Shown here one piece after another: positions 1 through 6,185 of a stretch of 9,670 bases of DNA. Within the stretch, counting starts at the first letter, position 1, and each line of letters opens with the position of its first letter. This DNA is from an uncultured Actinomycetes bacterium. GTDB lineage: Bacteria > Actinomycetota > Actinomycetes > Nanopelagicales > Nanopelagicaceae. The translations under genes were made by a program, and so were the position numbers. The notes beneath the pieces were generated by a model that searched no databases, was not told the DNA's origin, and worked only from the letters and a program-made list of their open reading frames with translations. The DNA lies in contig CAITKS010000126.1 in assembly GCA_903893085.1 (NCBI GenBank), positions 1 to 9,670 of the forward strand. The letters run 5' to 3'.

Positions 1-301
1 GATGGGAATGAAACCTTTTACTGTCCTGCGTAAAGTTCACTTTCCGCTAGCTTGGCCAATCATCATCGTCGGCATCCGAGTTTCTTGCATGTTGACCTTT
101 GGTATCTCAGCAATTGCTGCATACGTTGGCGGCCCAGGACTGGGTGATCTCTTATTTAGCGGTTTAGCTCAATTAGGTTCATTTAATGCGATGAACCAAA
201 CGCTAGTTGGCGCACTGGGAATCACAATTTTGGCTCTGATATTTGATGGCTTCTTTGTAATAATTCGACGAATCACAACACCTAGGGGGTTGCGTGTCTA
301 A
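1..301 (+). CDS. Betaine-type ABC transporter permease, C-terminal part (5' truncated by window)
   Basis: This is the last 99 or so residues of an inner-membrane permease subunit of an OpuB/OpuC/ProW-type importer. The reading frame is open to the left edge, so the true start lies outside the window and the ATG at position 2 is probably internal. The visible part begins inside the EAA loop (GMGMKP..VLRKVHFPLAWP), the cytoplasmic coupling segment that contacts the ATPase. It continues through the characteristic AYVGGPGLGDLLFSGL stretch and one or two hydrophobic segments, and ends in RRITTPRGLRV. The second permease in this cluster (1262-2041) has the same EAA loop and a matching -RPRGI end, so the two probably form a heterodimer. 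The stop codon overlaps the ATPase start by 8 bp, indicating translational coupling. The family is clear; the exact solute is not. Confidence 0.9.
   Translation, partial: MGMKPFTVLRKVHFPLAWPIIIVGIRVSCMLTFGISAIAAYVGGPGLGDLLFSGLAQLGSFNAMNQTLVGALGITILALIFDGFFVIIRRITTPRGLRV
284..289 (+). promoter_or_regulatory. Ribosome binding site for the ATPase gene
   Basis: AGGGGG lies inside the end of the upstream permease gene, four bases before the GTG at 294. It supports the GTG start and the 8-bp overlap. Confidence 0.55.
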
Positions 302-1259
302 TTTAACTATCGGTCAAGAGATTCGCTTAGAGAATTTGACTAAGCAATATCCAAATACCGCAAAGCCTGCTGTCAGCAATTTCAGCCTGACAATTCCGGC
401 AGGGGAGTGCGTTGTATTTGTTGGCCCATCCGGCTGTGGCAAAACGACCACAATGAAGATGATCAACCGCATTATTGAGCCAACTTCGGGCAAAATCTTT
501 ATTGGTGGTGAGGATGTAACCAATACACCAGCACACGAATTACGCCGCAATATTGGTTACGTAATCCAACAGATCGGCCTATTTCCACATTTAACTATTG
601 CCGACAACGTTGCAACCGTTCCACAACTACTTGGTTGGGATAAAGCTAAGACCCGCACACGTGTTAACGAACTAATGGAATTAGTTGGACTTGATCCAGC
701 CGAATACGGATCACGTTATCCAAAGCAGCTTTCCGGTGGTCAACAACAGCGCGTTGGTGTTGCTCGCGCGCTGGCTGCAGATCCTGCAGTTTTGTTGATG
801 GATGAACCATTCGGTGCAACCGATCCAATTACTCGTTTGCGTCTGCAAAAAGAGTTCCGTGCTTTGCAACGCGAACTAAAGAAGACCGTTGTTTTCGTTA
901 CTCACGATTTCGAAGAAGCATTGCTGCTTGGCGATCGAATTGCAGTGCTCAGCGATCAATCCACCGTAGAACAGTACGGAACACCACTAGAAATTCTTTC
1001 TGCGCCAAAGAGCCAGAAGGTAAAGAGCTTTGTTGGTGAAGCTGCAAGCGTTCGTATGCTTGGTTTGGTTTCACTGGCATCAGTTGAAGTTTCAAATACC
1101 AAAGTTGATGGACCAACACTTCCCGCCACCGCAACGCTGCGCGAAGCGATGGAAGCTTTCATTACTGGCGCCAAGGCAATCAACGTAGAAAACCGCGGCA
1201 GCCTAAGTTTTGAGCAGTTGCAGAGTTCTATTTCTTCAACGAGAGCGAAAGCCATCTAA
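294..1259 (+). CDS. Betaine/proline-type ABC transporter ATP-binding protein
   Basis: This is the ATPase subunit that powers the importer encoded around it, acting at the cytoplasmic membrane face. All nucleotide-binding motifs are present: Walker A GPSGCGKT (about residues 44-51), Q-loop VIQQIGLFPH (90-99), signature LSGGQQQ (146-152), Walker B VLLMDEP (166-172) and switch His in FVTHD (201-205). VIQQIGLFPH and FGATDPITR are typical of the OpuCA/ProV (quaternary amine) branch. The D-loop reads GATDP where GALDP is usual. At 321 aa it is shorter than OpuCA-type proteins (roughly 380-400 aa), which carry two CBS domains. Here only a single weak CBS-like segment (about 270-316) follows the ATPase domain, so ionic-strength gating through a CBS pair is probably absent. 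The start is GTG with a purine-rich RBS just upstream. Confidence 0.93.
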   Translation: MSNLTIGQEIRLENLTKQYPNTAKPAVSNFSLTIPAGECVVFVGPSGCGKTTTMKMINRIIEPTSGKIFIGGEDVTNTPAHELRRNIGYVIQQIGLFPHLTIADNVATVPQLLGWDKAKTRTRVNELMELVGLDPAEYGSRYPKQLSGGQQQRVGVARALAADPAVLLMDEPFGATDPITRLRLQKEFRALQRELKKTVVFVTHDFEEALLLGDRIAVLSDQSTVEQYGTPLEILSAPKSQKVKSFVGEAASVRMLGLVSLASVEVSNTKVDGPTLPATATLREAMEAFITGAKAINVENRGSLSFEQLQSSISSTRAKAI

Positions 1260-1261
1260 AA

Positions 1262-2041
1262 ATGTCCGCCATCAATATGCCAGCTGGATCAAAGTTCTCG
1301 CCTTCGGCGCGCTTGGTGATTAATCGCCATCGCTCGCTCTTTGTGCAGCCAATTTTGATTGTTGCGCTCTCATTATTGTTATGGTGGTTCTTATCTCGTT
1401 CGACTCTTGATGTTATTGAAGCGGTCACGATTAACCGGCCATTTATTCAGCAAGCCGTAATTGACCATTTGATTCTCTCTTTTGCTGCCGCCCTAATTAT
1501 TTTAGGTGTTGCCATACCTGGTGGAATTTTGTTGACTCGTCCGCGAGCAAAGCGCTTTACGCCGCTAGTTTTAATAATTGCAAATATCGGTCAAGCATTT
1601 CCAGCAGCTGGACTTTTGATTATCGCTGGTATTCAGTTTGGATTTGGAAAGCCAATAGCAATCTTTTCTTTCGCAGCCTTCGGTGTATTGCCTATTTTGC
1701 GAAACACAATCGTTGGCCTTCAGGAAATTGATCCATTTATTGTTGAGTCAGCCCTAGGAATGGGAATGACTACACGCCAAGCACTTCGACAAATCGAATT
1801 GCCGTTGGCCGTTCCAGTTATCTTGGCTGGAATCCGCACCACACTGATTCTTACCGTTGGCGTCGCCACTCTCGGAGTGTTCGTCAATGGTGGAGGTCTA
1901 GGAACGCTCATTATTCCTGGGCTTAAGTTAAATAGAGATCTCGTTCTGCTTACTGGGGGCGTGCTAACAGTCATTGTTGCATTCACTCTTGATTGGCTGG
2001 CACGAGTAGCAGAGGAACTCCTTCGACCACGAGGGATTTAA
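1262..2041 (+). CDS. Betaine-type ABC transporter permease (second permease subunit)
   Basis: A 259-aa membrane protein of the BPD_transp_1 fold. A short N-terminal cytoplasmic stretch is followed by about six hydrophobic helices, starting near residue 27 (FVQPILIVALSLLLWWF). The EAA loop is seen as ESALGMGMT.RQALRQIELPLAVPVILAG (about 160-188), followed by the family-typical GVFVNGGGLGTLIIPGL. It probably pairs with the truncated permease at the left edge to form the translocation pore. Its ATG lies 2 bp after the ATPase stop and 21 bp separate its stop from the binding-protein start, so it is part of one transcript. No fused binding domain is present, unlike some OpuB/OpuC relatives, so the separate binding protein downstream is required. 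Confidence 0.92.
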   Translation: MSAINMPAGSKFSPSARLVINRHRSLFVQPILIVALSLLLWWFLSRSTLDVIEAVTINRPFIQQAVIDHLILSFAAALIILGVAIPGGILLTRPRAKRFTPLVLIIANIGQAFPAAGLLIIAGIQFGFGKPIAIFSFAAFGVLPILRNTIVGLQEIDPFIVESALGMGMTTRQALRQIELPLAVPVILAGIRTTLILTVGVATLGVFVNGGGLGTLIIPGLKLNRDLVLLTGGVLTVIVAFTLDWLARVAEELLRPRGI

Positions 2042-2046
2042 AACCT

Positions 2047-2055
2047 AAGGAGAGG
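2047..2055 (+). promoter_or_regulatory. Strong ribosome binding site of the binding-protein gene
   Basis: AAGGAGAGG ends seven bases before the ATG at 2063. It is the best Shine-Dalgarno sequence in the transporter part, consistent with binding protein being needed in excess over the membrane subunits. Confidence 0.65.
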
Positions 2056-2062
2056 TAAATAA

Positions 2063-3001
2063 ATGCAGGTAAAACGCTATAAAGCAGTTGCTATCGCAGC
2101 AGCAGCAGCAGTTGCACTAAGCACAGCGCTCATCGGAGCGACACCAGCTAGTGCAGCAGGAAGTTCCCTTAAGGGAGTAAATGTCATCGTGGGATCTAAA
2201 GATTTCACCGAGAGCATTGTTCTTTCTAAGATCGTAAAGCAGTTCATTCTTGCTAACGGCGGAAAAGTAACTGATAAGACAAACATCAAGGGCTCAGTCA
2301 CAACTCGCGAAGCGATGATCGCTGGCGAAATCAACTTGTACTGGGAATACACAGGAACTGCATGGTTGGTATACCAGAAGCAGACTGATGTAAACATTGC
2401 ACCAGCAGACCTATACAAGAAGGTTGTAGCCGGAGACAAGAAGTTCAAGGTCACATGGCTTCCAATGACTTCATTTAACGACACATATGCATTTGCAATC
2501 ACAAAGAAGAATGCAGCTGCATGGGGCGTTAAGACATACTCAGATCTAGTAAAGAACTCAAAGATGCCAGCAAAGCCAACATGGTGCGTTGAGTCAGAGT
2601 TCCAGAGCCGTCCAGATGGTTGGGCCGGATACAAGACTAAGTACGGAATCAATGACGCAGATGTAACTGTCAAGGTTCTAGACACTGGTGCTATCTACCA
2701 GGCAACTAAGGATGGACAATGCGATATCGGCGAAGTTTTCGCAACTGATGGTCGTATTGGTGCACTTGGACTTACTGTTCCAACAGAAGACAAGTCATAT
2801 TTCCCTCCATACAACGCAGCAATCACAATGCCAGATTCAATTGCTAAGAAGTACCCACAATTAGCAAAGGCACTTGCTCCAATCGGTGGAAAGATCTCTA
2901 ACGCAGTTATGCAGAACCTCAACGCACGTATCGACGTGTTGGGTGAAGATGCTGACGAAGTTGCAAAGAGCTTCCTTGTCGCTGCAAAGTTGATCAAGTA
3001 G
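2063..3001 (+). CDS. Secreted glycine-betaine-type substrate-binding protein
   Basis: A 312-aa OpuAC-family (ProX/OpuBC-like) binding protein that captures the solute outside the membrane. Residues 1 to about 32 are a Sec signal peptide (MQVKRYK, a long Ala-rich core, then TPASAAG); no lipobox cysteine is present. The mature part opens with VIVGSKDFTES, the family's start signature, followed by NLYWEYTGTAW (usually LYPEYTGT; Trp replaces Pro). Then come WLPMTSFNDTYAFAI, EFQSRPDGWAGYK, and LDTGAIYQATKDGQCDIGEVFATDG, all typical of the type II fold where aromatic residues box a quaternary ammonium group. Lys is almost always AAG, and Ala, Thr and Pro codons favour A endings more than in neighbouring genes, suggesting high expression. 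Ligand identity (glycine betaine, choline, proline betaine or other) cannot be read from sequence. Confidence 0.92.
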   Translation: MQVKRYKAVAIAAAAAVALSTALIGATPASAAGSSLKGVNVIVGSKDFTESIVLSKIVKQFILANGGKVTDKTNIKGSVTTREAMIAGEINLYWEYTGTAWLVYQKQTDVNIAPADLYKKVVAGDKKFKVTWLPMTSFNDTYAFAITKKNAAAWGVKTYSDLVKNSKMPAKPTWCVESEFQSRPDGWAGYKTKYGINDADVTVKVLDTGAIYQATKDGQCDIGEVFATDGRIGALGLTVPTEDKSYFPPYNAAITMPDSIAKKYPQLAKALAPIGGKISNAVMQNLNARIDVLGEDADEVAKSFLVAAKLIK

Positions 3002-3013
3002 TTCTTTAACTAC
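2998..3013 (+). other. Small hairpin spanning the binding-protein stop codon
   Basis: GTAGTT-CTTT-AACTAC is a perfect 6-bp stem with a tetraloop, and the TAG stop (2999-3001) lies in the 5' arm. No T-run follows, so it is not a classical terminator. It may protect the 3' end of the transporter mRNA segment and so bias expression towards the binding protein. Inference from position only. Confidence 0.4.
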
Positions 3014-3024
3014 GAGATATAAAT

Positions 3025-3030
3025 AGGAGA
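3025..3030 (+). promoter_or_regulatory. Ribosome binding site of the Fae-like gene
   Basis: AGGAGA ends three bases before the ATG at 3034; the core AGGAG leaves four. It supports that start and independent translation of the gene after the hairpin. Confidence 0.5.
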
Positions 3031-3033
3031 AAA

Positions 3034-3540
3034 ATGATTGAAATCCAGATCGGTGAAGGTTTTGTTGGTTCGGGGCCAAATGCCGCGCATACCAACACAG
3101 TCCTGGGATCCCGATCTGGACCCGTTGGGGTGGCATGGGCTTCGGCTCTTGCCACCCCATCTACGGGGCACGTTCCATTTATGGTTGTTGCACAACCAGG
3201 AATCGCAGTAACACCACCAACTTTGTTCGTTAACAAAGCAGCGGTCGAAAATGATCAGCATGGTTTGTTCACATGGGGCGCAGCGCAAGCAGGCGTTGCA
3301 TCTGCAGTTGGTGAAGCACTTCGCACCGGAGTCATTGATTCAGCGAAAGTGGATGACTTGGTAATTGTTGCGGCAATTTGGCTTAACCCAACTGCCAATG
3401 ATGAAGAAGAGGTTTATAAGAATCAGCGTCAGGCAATGCTTGATGCGTTAACCAATGGCAAAAGCGGTTCGCCAACGGCCAATCAAGTAATGACAGCAGC
3501 AGAGAACGTAACAAATCCATTTTTCCGCACCGGTAAATAG
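3034..3540 (+). CDS. fae: Formaldehyde-activating enzyme (Fae) family protein
   Basis: A 168-aa soluble protein that aligns end to end, from memory, with Fae of methylotrophs and methanogens, which condenses formaldehyde with tetrahydromethanopterin. Matching blocks are IGEGFVGSGPNAAH (family: VGEALVGxGNEVAH), SGPVGVAWASAL, PPTLFVNKAAV (family: NTLMFNKVTI), WGAAQAGVASAV (family: FGPAQxxVAxAV), a DDLVIVAAIWLNP strand and a C-terminal NPFF (family: HPF). The proposed catalytic His is kept (His19), as is Lys68. Several family residues differ: HID becomes HTN (Asp to Asn at 21), the RYNY-like segment becomes KNQR (about 129-132), and the final HPF His becomes Asn. It is therefore a divergent Fae, and may act on another aldehyde or another acceptor such as tetrahydrofolate. 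It lies 32 bp after the binding protein and 25 bp before the dehydratase-like gene. Family assignment is firm, activity is not. Confidence 0.85.
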   Translation: MIEIQIGEGFVGSGPNAAHTNTVLGSRSGPVGVAWASALATPSTGHVPFMVVAQPGIAVTPPTLFVNKAAVENDQHGLFTWGAAQAGVASAVGEALRTGVIDSAKVDDLVIVAAIWLNPTANDEEEVYKNQRQAMLDALTNGKSGSPTANQVMTAAENVTNPFFRTGK

Positions 3541-3565
3541 TTAACAGAGAGAATTTGCAATCAAA

Positions 3566-4669
3566 ATGAAGATCACAGGAATACGTTTCGAGCGAACAAC
3601 TCTGGAATTAAGCCCACCATTTTGTCCAAACTGGGATCCAACACCTAGAACAAAATTTAACGCCACACTAACAATTGTTGAGACAGATGGTGGAGTAGTT
3701 GGCTTTGGCGCGGGCGATGATATGGGTGGCTTTGATGGATATGAAAAACTATTCATCGGCAAGGATCTTTTCAATATTCAAGAACATGTTCGCACCCTTG
3801 AAACAATTACTTTTCACGCAGGGCGTTATTGGCCAATAGAAGCTGCGATCTGGGATGCAATCGGTAAGGCACAGAAGACTTCAGTTGCTCAATTATTCGG
3901 TGGAGCAACAACATCAATTCCAGCCTACGCATCAACTGGCGCTGTCATGAATCCAATGCAAAGAGCCGAATCTGCGCGCTTGATTCGCGATGCTGGATTT
4001 AAAGCGATGAAAATTCGTGTTCCACAATCAGATTTGTTGCTCGGCATTCAAACCCTTGGCGCAATTCGTGATGCCGTCGGTAATGATCTCGAAATTATGG
4101 TTGATCTAAATCAAGCATGGCGCATGCCGGGGGATACACGTCGTCCGCTAGATCTAACCGATGCCATGCGATTTGTTGATGCCGCAGCCGACCATGGTGT
4201 TTATTGGGTTGAAGAACCGCTGCCGATGGAAGACATTGATGGCTTAAAACGCCTTCGTGGTCGCGGAGTTCGTATTGCAGGTGGCGAAATGGTTCGCACT
4301 GCACACGAGATTTTAAATCTAATTGAAAATGATGCCCTCGATGTAATCCAGGCAGATGTAGTTCTGGCTGCGGGACTTGAAAAGTCTCGTGTAATTGCAG
4401 CCCTTGCTCATTCTCGCAATCACATGTTCACCCCACACACTTGGTCAAATGGCTATGGCCTGGTTGCAAACCTTCACGTGACCGCAGGTATTGGCGGAGC
4501 GCCGTTTATTGAATTCCCTTACGACCCACCAACCTGGGATGTAGATCGCCGAGATTTCCTTATGGAAAAACCACTCACAGTCGGCAAGGATGGTTTACTT
4601 CATGTTCCTGCTGGTCCCGGTTTTGGTGTTGAACCTAATTGGAAATACTTTAAAAGTTCAGTCGCGTAA
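3566..4669 (+). CDS. Mandelate racemase/enolase-superfamily enzyme (probable acid-sugar dehydratase or epimerase)
   Basis: A 367-aa enzyme, the usual family length, with an N-terminal capping domain (about 1-115) and a TIM-barrel. Candidate catalytic parts are in order: Lys149-x-Arg151 (KIR) at the end of the second barrel strand, metal ligands Asp180 (MVDLNQ), Glu216 (WVEEP) and Glu241 (AGGE), and the Asp264-His291 dyad (QADV, TPHTW). Glu316 (IEFPYDPP) then lies in the place of the MR-subgroup acid. The dyad places it in the mandelate-racemase subgroup, which abstracts the alpha-proton of a carboxylate and then eliminates water or racemises. KxR instead of KxK, with the NQAWRMPGD stretch, points to a subgroup whose substrate I cannot name. 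The RBS is weak (purines at 3545-3552, distant), suggesting coupling to the upstream gene. It probably makes a keto acid used by the downstream dehydrogenases. Confidence 0.88.
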   Translation: MKITGIRFERTTLELSPPFCPNWDPTPRTKFNATLTIVETDGGVVGFGAGDDMGGFDGYEKLFIGKDLFNIQEHVRTLETITFHAGRYWPIEAAIWDAIGKAQKTSVAQLFGGATTSIPAYASTGAVMNPMQRAESARLIRDAGFKAMKIRVPQSDLLLGIQTLGAIRDAVGNDLEIMVDLNQAWRMPGDTRRPLDLTDAMRFVDAAADHGVYWVEEPLPMEDIDGLKRLRGRGVRIAGGEMVRTAHEILNLIENDALDVIQADVVLAAGLEKSRVIAALAHSRNHMFTPHTWSNGYGLVANLHVTAGIGGAPFIEFPYDPPTWDVDRRDFLMEKPLTVGKDGLLHVPAGPGFGVEPNWKYFKSSVA

Positions 4670-4677
4670 GAATATTT

Positions 4678-4683
4678 AAGGAG
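4678..4683 (+). promoter_or_regulatory. Ribosome binding site of the aldehyde dehydrogenase gene
   Basis: AAGGAG ends six bases before the ATG at 4690 in the 20-bp gap after the enolase-superfamily gene. It fixes the start. Confidence 0.6.
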
Positions 4684-4689
4684 ATTTAA

Positions 4690-6174
4690 ATGTCTGTGGA
4701 TTTTTCAACGTGGGTTAAACGCGCCGAAACTCTGAAACCAGAGTCACGCATTTATATCAACGGCAAGTTCGTTGATGCCGCATCCGGAAAAACCTTCGAT
4801 GACATCAGCGCCCGCGACCAAAAAGTAATTGCCAAAATTGCAGCAGGGGATACCGAAGACATCAACCGCGCAGTCGCAGCAGGCCTAAAAGCATTCGAAT
4901 CTGGCACGTGGAGTGAGATGAACCCACGAGATAAGAAAGCGATCATGCTCAAGTGGGCAGATTTAATCCGCGAACACCAAGAAGAACTTGCGCTCTTGGA
5001 AACGCTCGATGTCGGCAAGCCAATCAGTGATTCACTAAATGTCGATGTGATGGGCGCTGCGCGCACCGTGCAGTGGTACGGCGAAGCAATAGATAAGACT
5101 TACGATGAAATTGCACCCGCTCCTCGCAACGCTTTAGCGATGATTACTCGCGAGCCTTTAGGTGTTGTCGGCGCCGTTGTTCCTTGGAACTATCCAATGA
5201 TTATTTCAACATGGAAAGTTGCCCCAGCACTTGCTATGGGAAACAGCATTGTTTTAAAGCCTGCCGAACAATCAACGCTTTCCGCACTCTTGCTTGCACG
5301 CCTTGCAACTGAAGCTGGCTTGCCTGATGGCGTATTCAACGTTGTTCCAGGACTTGGCGCAGAAGCAGGTCAAGCACTTGCCCGCCATATGGATGTCGCA
5401 AAGATTGCTTTCAAAGGCAGCGGACCAACAGGTCGCAAGATGATGCAATATGCAGCCGAATCAAATATGAAACAGGTTGCACTCGAACTTGGTGGCAAGA
5501 GCCCACAAGTTGTCCTAGATGATGTTAAAGATTTAGATGCTGCAGCATCTGCAATCGGTTGGGGTATTTATTACAACGCCGGTCAAACCTGCAACGCTGG
5601 TTCTCGCATAATCGTTCAAGGCCAAGCAATCAAAGAAGCGCTGCATGCAAAGCTTGCCGATTTCGCTAAGACTTTCAAAGTTGGCGATTGCCTTGATCCG
5701 CAGACTCAAATGGGACCAATCATCTCTGTGCAGCAAAGAGATCGCGTCAATCATTACTTGGACATGGTCGGTAAAGATGGCGAAAAGTTCGTATTTGGTG
5801 GCGCTAATAAAGAGTCAACAACGATTCAACCAACGCTGATTGATTCAGTTAAAAACGAGAGCGTTATCGCGCAAGAAGAAATCTTCGGCCCAGTCCTTGT
5901 CTCTATTGATGCCAAAGATGATACCGATGCACTGCGCAAAGCCAACGGAACTGAATACGGCCTTGCGGCATCTGTCTGGAGCGGAAACGTTGCCCGTGCA
6001 CATAACTTTGCTCGCAAACTTCGCGCCGGAACAGTTTGGATTAATACCTTCGACATGAGCGATGTCATCACACCATTTGGTGGATTCAAAGGATCAGGGG
6101 CAGGCCGCGATAAGTCATTACATGCTTTAGATACATACAGCGCGTTAAAAACCACATGGGTCGACCTCAACTAA
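4690..6174 (+). CDS. NAD(P)-dependent aldehyde dehydrogenase, PuuC/betaine-aldehyde-dehydrogenase-like
   Basis: A 494-aa cytoplasmic ALDH that oxidises an aldehyde to a carboxylate. Visible motifs are VPWNYP (Asn167, oxyanion), VLKPAEQ (Lys190, cofactor), FKGSGPTG (about 241-248, where FTGS is usual), ALELGGKS (Glu266, general base), NAGQTCNAGSR (Cys301, nucleophile) and EEIFGPV (Glu397, Phe399). The end GSGAGRDKSLHAL..YSALKTTW closely resembles E. coli PuuC (gamma-glutamyl-aminobutyraldehyde dehydrogenase), as do LLETLDVGKPI and WYGEAIDK. No other putrescine-pathway gene is present, so a role in polyamine breakdown is not supported here; oxidation of an aldehyde from the imported substrate is more likely. 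The stop codon overlaps the RBS of the next gene. Confidence 0.92.
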   Translation: MSVDFSTWVKRAETLKPESRIYINGKFVDAASGKTFDDISARDQKVIAKIAAGDTEDINRAVAAGLKAFESGTWSEMNPRDKKAIMLKWADLIREHQEELALLETLDVGKPISDSLNVDVMGAARTVQWYGEAIDKTYDEIAPAPRNALAMITREPLGVVGAVVPWNYPMIISTWKVAPALAMGNSIVLKPAEQSTLSALLLARLATEAGLPDGVFNVVPGLGAEAGQALARHMDVAKIAFKGSGPTGRKMMQYAAESNMKQVALELGGKSPQVVLDDVKDLDAAASAIGWGIYYNAGQTCNAGSRIIVQGQAIKEALHAKLADFAKTFKVGDCLDPQTQMGPIISVQQRDRVNHYLDMVGKDGEKFVFGGANKESTTIQPTLIDSVKNESVIAQEEIFGPVLVSIDAKDDTDALRKANGTEYGLAASVWSGNVARAHNFARKLRAGTVWINTFDMSDVITPFGGFKGSGAGRDKSLHALDTYSALKTTWVDLN

Positions 6175-6178
6175 GGAG
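6173..6178 (+). promoter_or_regulatory. RBS deciding the start of the beta-hydroxyacid dehydrogenase
   Basis: AAGGAG overlaps the ALDH stop codon (TAA 6172-6174). It is one base before the ATG at 6180 but seven bases before the GTG at 6186. The GTG is therefore the likely start; the in-frame ATG at 6156 lies upstream of the RBS and inside the ALDH gene. Confidence 0.6.
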
Positions 6179-6185
6179 CATGACA

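Noticed and set aside
2077..2685. Long minus-strand open frame (202 codons) opposite the binding-protein gene
   Set aside because: It is antisense to a gene with a clear protein family match. Its length follows from the strong codon bias of the plus-strand gene, and the translation shows no recognisable domain.
3566..4669. Assignment as hydroxyproline-betaine 2-epimerase (HpbD-like), suggested by the betaine transporter
   Set aside because: HpbD belongs to the MLE-type subgroup with a second catalytic Lys. This protein has Asp264-His291 instead, so it falls in the mandelate racemase subgroup.
4690..6174. Naming the ALDH as a putrescine-pathway PuuC or a betaine aldehyde dehydrogenase
   Set aside because: Sequence resemblance to PuuC is strong, but no other putrescine gene and no choline oxidising gene is in the window, so the substrate is left open.
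6156..6185. Upstream ATG codons at 6156 and 6180 as start of the hydroxyacid dehydrogenase
   Set aside because: 6156 lies before the RBS and inside the ALDH gene, and 6180 is only one base from AAGGAG. The GTG at 6186 has proper spacing and begins directly with the Rossmann strand.
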